Of a stretch of DNA of 38,870 nucleotides, positions 7,301 to 15,575 are shown one piece after another. Each line of letters opens with the position of its first letter. Positions within the stretch are counted from its first letter, which is position 1. The notes under the pieces are model-generated. The model made no database searches. It was given only the letters and a program-made list of their open reading frames with translations, and was not told the DNA's origin. Location of the stretch: contig JBIOYR010000031.1 of assembly GCA_044870245.1 (NCBI GenBank), positions 1-38,870 on the forward strand. The letters run 5' to 3'. A program made the translations under genes and the position numbers. The DNA is from DATAFF01 sp044870245 (GTDB taxonomy: Bacteria > Pseudomonadota > Alphaproteobacteria > Rhizobiales > Aestuariivirgaceae).

Positions 7301-8025
7301 GTCAAGCGCTCCCGTTGGCCATAGGTCACCCAGAGTCCCACCGCGACGACGATGCCGCAGCCGATCACCGGGGCAGCAGTGAAGAAGAGCGGCGCCTCGC
7401 TGAGGAACCAGTCATGGACGCTCGGATCGTGTACGGCGAGCTCGCCGGCGATCCAGCCGAGCAGGCCACCGCCGGCGATCATCAACCAGGGCAGGCGGTC
7501 GAGGGCCCACACCATCATCTGCGAGCCGATCATCATCAGCGGGATCGAGATGGCGATGCCGAGCGACAAGAGGAAGATGCTGCCCTTGGCAGCGGCGGCG
7601 ACGGAAATCACATTGTCGAGGCTCATCACGGCATCGGCGATGACCACGGTCTGGATCACCGACCAAAGGTTGGCGCGGGGATTGCGAACGCCGCTCGGCC
7701 CCGCGTGACCACTGCCGCTGTCCGGCAGGATGAGCTTGATGGCGATCCACATCAGCAGCGCCGAACCGACGAGCTTGAGATAGGGGATCTCGAGGATGTA
7801 GACGATGGCGCCCGCGAACATGATCCTGAGCAGGATGGCGACACCGACGCCGAGCACGATGCCGAGGCGGCGCTGATGCACGGGCAAGCTGCGTACCGCA
7901 AGGGCGATGACCAGGGCATTGTCGCCCGAGAGGATGATGTCGAGCCAGATGATCTGGAGGAGGCCGATCCAGAACTCCTCGGACTCGACGACGTCCTGCC
8001 AGGTCAGCTCCTTCGAGGCATTCAT
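7297..8025 (-). CDS. TerC-family integral membrane protein (second copy)
   Basis: This 242-residue protein belongs to the TerC/YjbE family. It has about seven membrane helices and two copies of the family's acidic membrane motif: LSGDNALVIAL near residue 33 and MSLDNVISVAA in the second half. TerC proteins are linked to metal-ion handling, notably manganese export, in several bacteria. It overlaps both neighbours by 4 bases (upstream terC at 8022-8025 and usp at 7297-7300). It is clearly homologous to the upstream terC gene, so the pair arose by duplication. Confidence 0.88.
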   Translation of the reverse strand: MNASKELTWQDVVESEEFWIGLLQIIWLDIILSGDNALVIALAVRSLPVHQRRLGIVLGVGVAILLRIMFAGAIVYILEIPYLKLVGSALLMWIAIKLILPDSGSGHAGPSGVRNPRANLWSVIQTVVIADAVMSLDNVISVAAAAKGSIFLLSLGIAISIPLMMIGSQMMVWALDRLPWLMIAGGGLLGWIAGELAVHDPSVHDWFLSEAPLFFTAAPVIGCGIVVAVGLWVTYGQRERLT

Positions 8026-8753
8026 CGGTGGCCCTCGCCATCGCGGTCAAGCGGCAGAAGCTCGCGGGATGCCATCTTGCGGTTGGCGGAACCCGCCCAC
8101 AGCCCGATCGCCACCACGATCAAGCAACAGATAAGAGGCGCCGAGCCGATCAGCAATGGCATGTGAGCGGTCAGCCACGCATGGGCGATCTCGTCCTCGA
8201 CGGCAAGCTCGCCGGCGACCCAGCCGAGAAGCCCGGAGCCGGCGATCACCAGGATCGGGAAACGATCGAGCACATAGAGCATGATGGCGCTGCCCAGCAC
8301 CACCGGGGGGATCGAGATGGTGATGCCCAGCACGAGCAGCAGCAGGCTTCCCTTGGCGGCGGCGGCGACGGCGATGACGTTGTCGAGGCTCATCACCGCA
8401 TCGGCCACCATCACGACCCACACCGCCTTCCAGATCGAGGCGGTGGCGACGATGTCGGAGTCGTGGTCGGTGTTCTCAGGCATCACCAGCTTGATGGCGA
8501 TCCACATCAGGAGCCCGCTGCCGGCCAGCATCAGGAGCGGGATGCGCAGCAGAAAGACGATGATGACCGCGAAGATGATTCTGAGAACGATCGCTGCAAT
8601 CGTGCCGAAGGCGATGCCCCAGCGGCGCGCCTGCGGCGGCAGGCCGCGGCAGGCCAGCGCGATCACCAGAGCATTGTCACCGCTCAACACGATGTTGATG
8701 GTGATGATCTCGAGCAGCGCGACCCAGAAACCGGCCGATGCAGCTTCCTCCAT
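8022..8753 (-). CDS. TerC-family integral membrane protein (first copy)
   Basis: This 243-residue paralogue of the next gene has the motifs LSGDNALVIALA near the N-terminus and MSLDNVIAVAAAAKGS in the second half, with about seven membrane helices. ATG 8753 is preferred over an extension to 8813 because it gives the normal TerC N-terminus and follows the tctA stop (8755-8757) by one base, a typical operon junction. Two adjacent TerC copies may form a heteromeric or dual-specificity metal transporter; that is inference. Confidence 0.88.
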   Translation of the reverse strand: MEEAASAGFWVALLEIITINIVLSGDNALVIALACRGLPPQARRWGIAFGTIAAIVLRIIFAVIIVFLLRIPLLMLAGSGLLMWIAIKLVMPENTDHDSDIVATASIWKAVWVVMVADAVMSLDNVIAVAAAAKGSLLLLVLGITISIPPVVLGSAIMLYVLDRFPILVIAGSGLLGWVAGELAVEDEIAHAWLTAHMPLLIGSAPLICCLIVVAIGLWAGSANRKMASRELLPLDRDGEGHR

Positions 8754-8754
8754 G

Positions 8755-10281
8755 TCACTCGCCCTTTGCCACGCCGGCGACGTTCGACGGTCCGCGGAGA
8801 GTGGCGATGGCACTGGTGATCAGCGGCCAAAGCAGCATGACGATGGCAAGCGTGGTGATGGTGCCGACCAAGGGATTGGAGAAGAACACCAGGAGATTGC
8901 CGTCGCCGGTGATCATCGCCTGGCGGAAAGCCGCCTCGGCGCTCTTGCCCAGAACCAGCGCGAGGACCATCGGCGCCAGCGGGTAGTCGAGCTTCTTGAA
9001 GACATAGCCGACGGCGCCGAAGAACAGCATGAGCATGATGTCGAAATAGGCATTGGCGACGGTGAAGGCGCCGATGGCGCAGATCACGATGATGATCGGG
9101 GCGATGACGGTGAAGGGTATGCGCAGGATGGCGGCGAAGAGCGGCACGGTGGTCAGCACCACGACCAGGCCGACGAGATTGGAGATATAGAGGCTGGCGA
9201 TGAAGCCCCAGACGAAGTCCTTCTGCTCGACGAACAGCATCGGCCCAGGCTGGAGGCCCCAGATGAGCAAGCCGCCGAGCAGCACGGCGGCGGTCGGGGA
9301 GCCGGGAATTCCCAAGGTCAGCATCGGCAGCATGGCGCTGGTGCCGGCGGCATGGGCGGCGGTCTCGGGAGCGAACACGCCTTCGACCTCGCCCTTGCCG
9401 AAATTGTTGCCCCTGCGCGAGAAGCGCTTGGCAAGGCCGTAGCTCATGAAGGAGGCCGGGGTGGCGCCGCCCGGTGTCACGCCCATCCAGCAGCCGATGA
9501 AGGCCGAGCGCAGCGCCGTCACCCAATAGCGCGGCAACTCCGCCCAGGTCTGCAGCACGACCTTGGGATTGAGCTTGGCGCTGCCGCCATGGAAGGAGAG
9601 CTTCTCCTCCATCGACAGCAGGATCTCGCCGATGCCGAACAGGCCGATGACCGCCACCAGGAAATCGAAGCCGCGCATCAGCTCGTTCGAGCCGAAGGTG
9701 AGCCGCAGATTGCCCGATACCGAGTCGAGGCCGACGCAGGCAAGGGCGAAGCCGAGCATCATCGAGGTGATGGTCTTGAAGGGCGAGGCCTTGCTCATGC
9801 CGACAAAGCTGCAGAAGGCGAGGAGATAGACCGCGAAGAACTCGGGCGGGCCGAATTGCAGGGCGAATCTGGCAATCAGCGGCGACATGAAGGTGATGAG
9901 GATGATGGCGACGAAGGCGCCGAAGAAGGAGCCGGTGAAGGCGGCGGTGAGTGCCTCGCCGGCGCGGCCCTTCTTGGCGAGGGGATGGCCGTCGAAGGTG
10001 GTGGCCACCGACCATGGCTCGCCGGGGATGTTGAACAGGACGGAGGTGATGGCGCCGCCGAACAGCGCTCCCCAATAGATGCAGGAGAGCATGATGATCG
10101 CCGAGGTCGGCGACATCGAGAAGGTGAGCGGCAGGAGAATGGCGACGCCGTTGGCGCCGCCGAGACCTGGCAGCACGCCAATCAGCACGCCGAGCACGAT
10201 GCCGAGCATCATCAGCAGCAGATTGTGCCAGGTCAGGGCGATCTCGAAGCCCTGCAGCAGTGACACCATCGCGTCAAACAT
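8755..10281 (-). CDS. tctA: Tripartite tricarboxylate transporter large permease TctA
   Basis: This 508-residue, very hydrophobic protein has the TctA domain (about 12 helices). Family-typical segments are LPGLGGANGVAILLPLTF near residue 40, SIFNIPGEPWS-like sequence (VLFNIPGEPWS) near 85 and TLGIPGSPTAAVLLGGL near 320. With TctB and the periplasmic TctC it forms a cation-driven, binding-protein-dependent carboxylate importer. It lies between tctB and the two terC genes on the same strand, with a 1-base gap to terC. Confidence 0.95.
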   Translation of the reverse strand: MFDAMVSLLQGFEIALTWHNLLLMMLGIVLGVLIGVLPGLGGANGVAILLPLTFSMSPTSAIIMLSCIYWGALFGGAITSVLFNIPGEPWSVATTFDGHPLAKKGRAGEALTAAFTGSFFGAFVAIILITFMSPLIARFALQFGPPEFFAVYLLAFCSFVGMSKASPFKTITSMMLGFALACVGLDSVSGNLRLTFGSNELMRGFDFLVAVIGLFGIGEILLSMEEKLSFHGGSAKLNPKVVLQTWAELPRYWVTALRSAFIGCWMGVTPGGATPASFMSYGLAKRFSRRGNNFGKGEVEGVFAPETAAHAAGTSAMLPMLTLGIPGSPTAAVLLGGLLIWGLQPGPMLFVEQKDFVWGFIASLYISNLVGLVVVLTTVPLFAAILRIPFTVIAPIIIVICAIGAFTVANAYFDIMLMLFFGAVGYVFKKLDYPLAPMVLALVLGKSAEAAFRQAMITGDGNLLVFFSNPLVGTITTLAIVMLLWPLITSAIATLRGPSNVAGVAKGE

Positions 10282-10302
10282 CGGTCGCCCTCCTCATCCG
10301 CC

Positions 10303-10767
10303 TCAGTAGCCGAGTGCCCGCTCGAGCGGGCCGATCGGCAGCTGGATCAGGAACCATTTTTGAAAGATCAAGAAGAAGACCACGGACAGCACAGCGCCGA
10401 CCGCCAGCCCCTTCCAGACCGGGTATTTGCCGACGATGGTCATGAAGGCGGCGATGAACAACGTTCCGGCGACATAGATGCCGAGATAGGGGATCGCGGC
10501 GACGAACAGCGCAGCCGGCACGAACACGGTCAGCACGCGTTTGAAACTTGGCCAGTCGACAAAGGTTTCGGTGGAGCCGCCGACAGTGGCCTGAACCAGG
10601 GTGACGACGCTCGCAAGCGTCATCAGCACGCCGATATAGAAGGGAAAATAGCCGCTTTGCGGACCGCTCTCCCAGCCAATGCCTACCTGATAGCTGTCGT
10701 ACATCACAAGGCCGCCGAGAGCTATGATCAGGATTGCGACCACCATGTCCACGCCGCGATGCGTCAT
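10303..10767 (-). CDS. tctB: Tripartite tricarboxylate transporter small permease TctB
   Basis: The 154-residue protein has four predicted membrane helices in the TctB pattern, including ESGPQSGYFPFYIGVLM near the start, which is characteristic of the family. ATG 10767 is used because GGGAGAT lies about 8 bases upstream; a TTG at 10782 is less likely. It stands 21 bases before tctA and 171 bases after tctC; that longer gap holds GC-rich hairpins. Confidence 0.92.
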   Translation of the reverse strand: MTHRGVDMVVAILIIALGGLVMYDSYQVGIGWESGPQSGYFPFYIGVLMTLASVVTLVQATVGGSTETFVDWPSFKRVLTVFVPAALFVAAIPYLGIYVAGTLFIAAFMTIVGKYPVWKGLAVGAVLSVVFFLIFQKWFLIQLPIGPLERALGY

Positions 10768-10806
10768 GGCCGGATCTCCCAAAGTGTTTCAGTCATTGCT
10801 TCAAAC

Positions 10807-10904
10807 CCCTCCCACCCCAGGGAGGGTTGCCGGGCGGAGCGAGGCGGGTGGGGGCCTCTGTCGCTTCCCCGATCCCCGACCCCCTCCCCACGCATGGGGA
10901 GGGG
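10807..10904. repeat. Pair of GC-rich palindromes between tctC and tctB
   Basis: Two hairpins of the same style lie here: CCCTCCC/GGGAGGG (10807-10826, 6-base loop) and CCCCTCCCC/GGGGAGGGG (10881-10904, 6-base loop). They resemble an interspersed palindromic element of the kind found between genes in Rhizobiales. In the tct transcript they could stabilise the tctC message or attenuate downstream expression, so the abundant binding protein exceeds the permease. Confidence 0.55.
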
Positions 10905-10938
10905 AAAGGGGGCTTCATCCCGGCAGCCGTGAAGAGCG

Positions 10939-11952
10939 TTATTTCTTCACGAGGCCGGCATCCGTCATCAGGCCCTTGTGGAGCTCTTCAGTCTTGCCAA
11001 GCCAGTCGACAAACTCCTGGCCGGACAGGCTCGTGGTGTTGAAGGCACCCTTGGCCATGAACTCCTTCCACTCCGGCGTCTCACGAACCTTGTCGAGCAC
11101 GCCGATATAGTAATCGACAGCGTCCTTGTCGGCGCCGGGAACAGTGAAGATGCCGCGGAGCATGAGGTAGGAGAAATCGATCCCGGCTTCCTTGCAAGTC
11201 GAGATGTCGCTCCAGGCCATCTTGTCGGTGACCTTGTCGTTGTAGCCCATGCGCTGCTCATCGAACACGCAGAGCGGCTTCAGATTGCCGGCCTTCCACT
11301 GAGACACGGCCTCGATCGGGTTGTTCACCGAGGAGTTCACGTGCTTGCCGACCAGCTGCGTCGCCACCTCGCCGCCGCCCTTGAAGGGGACGTAGGCGAT
11401 CTTTGAGCCGGCAGCCTTCTCGACCGCGATGGTGATGATCTGGTCTTCCTGCTTCGAGCCGGTGCCGCCCATCTTGTAGCCGCCGTCGCCAGCGGCCTTG
11501 GCGTTCTCGAGATACTCCTTGGCCGAGGTCTCCTTGGCATCGGCCGGTACCCACAATACGAACTCGTCGAGCGCCATCATCTTGACCGGGGTCAAGTCCT
11601 TCCAGTTGAACGGAATGCCGGTAGCGAGCGGCGTGGTGAAGAGATTGGAGAGGGTGATGATGATCTTGTGCGGATCATTGGCGGCCCCCTTGACATCGAG
11701 GAAGCCCTCAGCCCCGGCGCCACCACCCTTGTTGATGACGACGAGCGGCTGATCCATGAGATTGTGCTTCTGGATGATGCCCTGGATCATTCGGGCCATC
11801 TGATCGGCGCCACCGCCGGTACCAGCCGGAACGATGAACTCGACCGATTTCGTGGGCTTCCACTCGGCCATCGCGGTACCGGTGCCGAGGGTCAAGCCGA
11901 TAAGGCAGGCTGCGCCGACCCCGATGGACGAGACTTTGTGCGACAGTTTCAA
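10939..11952 (-). CDS. tctC: TctC/Bug-family periplasmic carboxylate-binding protein
   Basis: The 337-residue protein has a signal peptide ending AMA-EW (about residue 29) and the Bug/TctC fold, with FIVPAGTGGGADQMAR after the first strand and GGGAGAEG further on. It captures a carboxylate in the periplasm for TctAB. I chose the TTG at 11952 because GGAGG lies 5 bases upstream and translation begins directly with the signal peptide; an ATG at 11988 would add 12 charged residues before it. The ligand cannot be deduced. Confidence 0.9.
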   Translation of the reverse strand: MKLSHKVSSIGVGAACLIGLTLGTGTAMAEWKPTKSVEFIVPAGTGGGADQMARMIQGIIQKHNLMDQPLVVINKGGGAGAEGFLDVKGAANDPHKIIITLSNLFTTPLATGIPFNWKDLTPVKMMALDEFVLWVPADAKETSAKEYLENAKAAGDGGYKMGGTGSKQEDQIITIAVEKAAGSKIAYVPFKGGGEVATQLVGKHVNSSVNNPIEAVSQWKAGNLKPLCVFDEQRMGYNDKVTDKMAWSDISTCKEAGIDFSYLMLRGIFTVPGADKDAVDYYIGVLDKVRETPEWKEFMAKGAFNTTSLSGQEFVDWLGKTEELHKGLMTDAGLVKK

Positions 11953-12084
11953 TTTTTCCTCCGTGTCTTGCCGCCCTCGCGGGTGCATAGCCCGCCGAAT
12001 GGCACTTTTCTGTGGTGGACCGACAGGGACAAGGCCGACTTTTTTGCTGCGAGGGCTTCAGGCCGCGACCTCTGTACGCGGGTC

Positions 12085-12094
12085 TGGCATACCA
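12085..12094. promoter_or_regulatory. GntR/FCD-like operator candidate on the tctC side
   Basis: TGGCATACCA differs by one base from the perfect dyad TGGTATACCA, a form typical of GntR-family (FadR/VanR subgroup) sites. It lies about 130 bases upstream of the tctC start. Confidence 0.35.
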
Positions 12095-12222
12095 AATACC
12101 ACAAACCCTGTCAAATGGCCGTCAGAAATCTTCTGACCGCCATGTCCACGTTTACTCATCCCGAGAAGGTGGGCACCTTCTCATTCCACCATTTGGAAAC
12201 GCATTTCACGTCTGTCCAGAAA

Positions 12223-12236
12223 ACCTGTATACTGGT
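12223..12236. promoter_or_regulatory. GntR-like operator candidate before the aminotransferase gene
   Basis: ACCTGTATACTGGT is a dyad of the form ACC-N-GTATAC-N-GGT, symmetric except for one base pair. It shares the TATAC core with the site at 12085. GntR/FCD regulators are encoded at 16563 and at the right edge of the window, but the pairing with this site is untested. Confidence 0.4.
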
Positions 12237-12354
12237 TAACATGAGTTGAAGTCATCGCTCGATGCATTTTGTCCATGCACAAGCGAAAGAAATTATGATT
12301 GGCATGATTTCAACTCATCCGTTAACCCTGAATTGTGCAAAGGAATTGCGGCTC

Positions 12355-13551
12355 ATGAAGACCGGCTACCCCGGATTGTTCATCCCTGGACCGACAAATA
12401 TCCCGGAGAAGGTCCGCCAGGCCATGGCCATACAGCTGGAGGATCAGCGGGCTCCCGATTTTCCTCGATTTACCCTGCCGCTTTTTGCCGATCTCAAGAA
12501 GGTGTTCAGGACCAGCAGCGGCCAGGTGTTCATCTTCCCGGGCTCGGGCACCGCTGGCTGGGAGGCAGCCATCGCCAACACATTGTCGCCGGGCGACAAG
12601 GTGCTGTGCTCGGTGTTCGGCCAGTTCTCGCATTTGTGGGCCGATCTCTGCCGGCGCCATGATCTCGACGTCCAGGCGCTCGAAGTCGAGTGGGGCAAGG
12701 GCGTGCCGGTCGAGGAGTATGAGCGGATTCTCAAGAACGATACCGGGCATCGCATCAAGGCAGTGCTCGCCTGCCATAACGAGACGGCAACGGGCGTCAC
12801 GTCGGATATTGCCGGGGTTCGTCGCGCTCTCGATGCCGCCAAGCATCCGGCTTTGCTGTTCGTCGATGCGGTATCCTCGCTCGCCTCCATCGATTTCCGC
12901 ATGGACGAGTGGAAGGTCGATGCCTGCGTCTCGGGCTCGCAAAAAGGCTTCATGCTGCCGACCGGCCTTGCCATCGTCGCGGTGAGCGACAAGGCACTGC
13001 AGGCGCGCAAGACAGCGACCTTGCCGCGCACCTTCCTGTCGTTCGACGACATGATCGCCACCAACAAGGACGGCTTCTTCCCCTACACGCCGGCGACGAC
13101 GCTGCTGCGCGGTCTGCGCGCCTCGCTCGACATGTTGTTCGAGGAGGGACTCGACAATGTCTTCGCGCGCCACAACCGACTCGCGGAGGGCGTGCGCGAG
13201 GCCGTGAAGGCCTGGGGCATGCGGCTTTGCGCTGCGGAACCGAAATGGCATTCCGACACGGTGTCGGCGATCATGGTGCCCGATGGCGTCAATGGCTCGG
13301 ACGTCGTGCGCCATGCCTATGACCGCTACAGCCTGTCGCTCGGCGTCGGCCTTTCCAAGGTCGCAGGCAAGCTGTTCCGCATCGGCCATCTCGGCTGGCT
13401 CAACGAGATCATGGTGCTGCAGGCTCTGGCCGGCGCCGAGATGGCGCTGCGCGATGCCGGCGCCAAGATCAAGGCGGGCTCGGGCGTCGGGGCGGCGGAG
13501 GAGCATTTCCGCGCAACCTGGAACGAGGCGCATCGGCAGGCCGCGGAGTAG
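12355..13551 (+). CDS. Class V aminotransferase, serine/aspartate-glyoxylate type
   Basis: This 398-residue PLP enzyme starts with GLFIPGPTNIPEKVR, the signature of serine-glyoxylate and aspartate-glyoxylate (BhcA-like) aminotransferases. The PLP lysine lies in SGSQKGFMLP, and HNETATGV and FVDAVSSLASIDF are the usual cofactor-site segments. It probably converts glyoxylate to glycine using Ser, Asp or a similar donor. ATG 12355 is chosen from the conserved N-terminus and AAAGGA about 10 bases upstream; the frame is open further left. The other genes of the beta-hydroxyaspartate cycle are absent, so a BhcA role is not supported. A reductase gene follows 26 bases on. Confidence 0.88.
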   Translation: MKTGYPGLFIPGPTNIPEKVRQAMAIQLEDQRAPDFPRFTLPLFADLKKVFRTSSGQVFIFPGSGTAGWEAAIANTLSPGDKVLCSVFGQFSHLWADLCRRHDLDVQALEVEWGKGVPVEEYERILKNDTGHRIKAVLACHNETATGVTSDIAGVRRALDAAKHPALLFVDAVSSLASIDFRMDEWKVDACVSGSQKGFMLPTGLAIVAVSDKALQARKTATLPRTFLSFDDMIATNKDGFFPYTPATTLLRGLRASLDMLFEEGLDNVFARHNRLAEGVREAVKAWGMRLCAAEPKWHSDTVSAIMVPDGVNGSDVVRHAYDRYSLSLGVGLSKVAGKLFRIGHLGWLNEIMVLQALAGAEMALRDAGAKIKAGSGVGAAEEHFRATWNEAHRQAAE

Positions 13552-13577
13552 GCCATGAGCATGAAGTTGCTGTACTC

Positions 13578-14570
13578 ATGAAAATCTGCATCTACGGGGC
13601 AGGGGCGATCGGCGGCTATCTGGCGGTCGGCCTTGCCGGGGTCGCAGGCGTCGAGCTGTCGATCGTTGCCCGCGGCGCCCATCTCGAGGCGGTTCGGCGC
13701 AACGGTCTCAAGCTCGTCATGGACGGCGACGAGCGCGTCGCGCGGATAGAGGCGAGCGCCGATCCGGCCGAGATCGGCCCTCAGGATGTCGTGGTCATCG
13801 GGCTCAAGGCCCATCAGGCCTGGGAAGCGGCCGATCACATGCGGCCGCTGCTCGGGCGGCGCACTGCGGTGATAACCTGTCAGAACGGCGTGCCGTGGTG
13901 GTATTTCCACCGTCTGCCCGGACCTTACGCCGAACGGCGGCTGAGCGCGGTCGATCCCGAGGACCGGCAGTGGCGGGCCATCGGTCCCGAACGGGTGATC
14001 GGCGCAGTGGTCTATCCGGCGACCGAGATCGTCGCGCCGGGCGTGATCAAGCATGTCTATGGCGACAAATTCGCGCTCGGCGAGCCGGACGGCTCAGCCT
14101 CCGAGCGCGTGACGGCCATCGCGCGGGTGCTGGAGGAGGGCGGCTTCAAGGCGCCGGTGCTCGACGATATCCGCTCCGAGATCTGGCTCAAGCTGTGGGG
14201 CAATCTCTGCTTCAATCCGATCAGCGCGCTGACGCGGGCGACGCTCGATGTGGTGACGACCGATCCGGGAACCCGGGCGCTGTCGCGCGCCATGATGCTC
14301 GAGGCGCAGACCATCGCCGAGAGGCTCGGGGCGCGGTTTCGGGTCGGTGTCGAGCGGCGGATCGATGGCGCCGCCAAGGTGGGGGCGCACCGGACCTCGA
14401 TGCTGCAGGACCTCGAGGCGGGCAAGGCGATGGAGGTCGATGCGCTGGTGACGGCGGTGCAGGAGATGGGACGGATCACCGACCTGCCGACACCGCATAT
14501 CGACATCGTGCTGTCGCTGATCACCCAGCTCGGACGATCGACCGGCACCTATGCGGCGACGGGGAAGTAG
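13578..14570 (+). CDS. 2-dehydropantoate 2-reductase-like NADPH enzyme (ApbA/PanE family)
   Basis: The 330-residue protein opens with the dinucleotide-binding motif GAGAIGGYLA (near residue 7) and has the ApbA/PanE C-terminal domain, including KLWGNLCFNPISALT and HRTSMLQDLEAGKAMEVDAL with the family's catalytic lysine. PanE enzymes reduce ketopantoate with NADPH, but this family is broad and paralogues in catabolic clusters reduce other 2-oxo or imino acids. Being directly downstream of a glyoxylate aminotransferase, it may act on a related 2-oxo acid rather than in pantothenate synthesis. Confidence 0.85.
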   Translation: MKICIYGAGAIGGYLAVGLAGVAGVELSIVARGAHLEAVRRNGLKLVMDGDERVARIEASADPAEIGPQDVVVIGLKAHQAWEAADHMRPLLGRRTAVITCQNGVPWWYFHRLPGPYAERRLSAVDPEDRQWRAIGPERVIGAVVYPATEIVAPGVIKHVYGDKFALGEPDGSASERVTAIARVLEEGGFKAPVLDDIRSEIWLKLWGNLCFNPISALTRATLDVVTTDPGTRALSRAMMLEAQTIAERLGARFRVGVERRIDGAAKVGAHRTSMLQDLEAGKAMEVDALVTAVQEMGRITDLPTPHIDIVLSLITQLGRSTGTYAATGK

Positions 14571-14659
14571 GCAGTCGGCAAGAGCTGCGCCGGCCGGCTA
14601 TTGCCTTTTGGCTTTGCACGCACAAAATCACGGAAAATCTCGCCAGCGGAGCAGAGCCT

Positions 14660-15568
14660 ATGCGACTCGACGATGAAGCCGGCAGCGACAACATTGAAGA
14701 CCGGCGGGGGATGCGGGGCGGCTTCGGCTTTCCCGGCGGCGGAGGCGTGCGGATCCCGATGGGCCGCGGCGGCGGCATCGGAATCGGCGGGATCCTTCTC
14801 CTGCTGGTGCTATGGCTCGTGTTCGGGATCAATCCGGTCGACATTCTGAGCGGCGGCGGTGGCTTCACCGTGCCGCAGGAGGAGTCGCCCTATCAGCAGA
14901 TTCCCGGGCCGCAAGGCGGCGGCACGGCGCAGAATGACGCGATGAAGACCTTCGTGTCCAAGGTGCTGGGCACGACCGAGCGCAGCTGGGAAAAGATCTT
15001 TGCCGAGAAAGGTGCCCGTTACGTGCCGCCCAAGCTCGTGCTGTTCTCCGACCAGGTGCGCTCGCGATGCGGCGATGCGATCGCTGCGATGGGCCCGTTC
15101 TACTGTCCGCTCGATCAGAAGGTCTATATCGATCTCGGCTTTTATCGCGACCTCAAGAACCGGCTTGGCGCCGGCGGCGACTTCGCGCAGGCCTATGTGA
15201 TCGCCCATGAGGTCGGTCATCATGTGCAGAACCTGCTCGGCATCGCCGATCAGGTGACGCGGGCCCGCATGCGGGCGCCCCAGACCGAGGCCAATCAGCT
15301 GTCGGTCAGGATGGAGCTCCAGGCCGACTGCCTGGCCGGCGTGTGGGCACATGACAACCGGCGGATCCTCGATGAAGGCGATATCGAGGAGGGGCTCAAT
15401 GCAGCCAGCGCCATCGGCGATGACCGGCTGCAGCGGCAGAGCCAGGGCTATGTGGTGCCCGATGCCTTCACCCATGGCTCATCGGCGCAGCGGGTGCGCT
15501 GGTTCAAGCGCGGCATTGATACCGGCGACATGGATCAGTGCGATACGTTCAGGACGGATCGGCTGTAG
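14660..15568 (+). CDS. Membrane-anchored neutral zinc metallopeptidase (YpfJ family)
   Basis: This 302-residue protein has a Gly/Arg-rich N-terminus, one membrane helix (about 40-60, ILLLLVLWLVFGI) and then the putative neutral zinc metallopeptidase domain. The zinc motif HEVGHH is near residue 190 and the third ligand region is MELQADCLAG near 220. The catalytic domain should face the periplasm. ATG 14660 with GGAG upstream is used; the open frame extends far left over panE but has no coding support there. Its stop codon is followed by TAGGCAGT-like sequence also seen at two other gene ends in this window. Confidence 0.9.
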   Translation: MRLDDEAGSDNIEDRRGMRGGFGFPGGGGVRIPMGRGGGIGIGGILLLLVLWLVFGINPVDILSGGGGFTVPQEESPYQQIPGPQGGGTAQNDAMKTFVSKVLGTTERSWEKIFAEKGARYVPPKLVLFSDQVRSRCGDAIAAMGPFYCPLDQKVYIDLGFYRDLKNRLGAGGDFAQAYVIAHEVGHHVQNLLGIADQVTRARMRAPQTEANQLSVRMELQADCLAGVWAHDNRRILDEGDIEEGLNAASAIGDDRLQRQSQGYVVPDAFTHGSSAQRVRWFKRGIDTGDMDQCDTFRTDRL

Positions 15569-15575
15569 GCAGTAG

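Larger units (their letters stand above)
11953..12354. other. 402-bp divergent intergenic region with several dyads
   Basis: No convincing gene lies here. The region separates the leftward tct operon from the rightward aminotransferase gene and is richer in A/T than its flanks. It holds two hairpin-forming dyads, GTCAGAA-N3-TTCTGAC at 12121-12137 and GAGAAGGTG-N2-CACCTTCTC at 12163-12182, and two GntR-like sites listed separately. Promoters for both flanking units must lie here, but no strong -35/-10 pair stands out. Confidence 0.6.

Noticed and set aside
8281..10263. 660-codon plus-strand frame over tctA and terC
   Set aside because: It has low-complexity Asp/Glu/His/Gly composition typical of the antisense of membrane-protein genes.
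12355..13551. Beta-hydroxyaspartate cycle gene bhcA
   Set aside because: The aminotransferase resembles BhcA, but no dehydratase, aldolase, iminosuccinate reductase or bhcR lies nearby.
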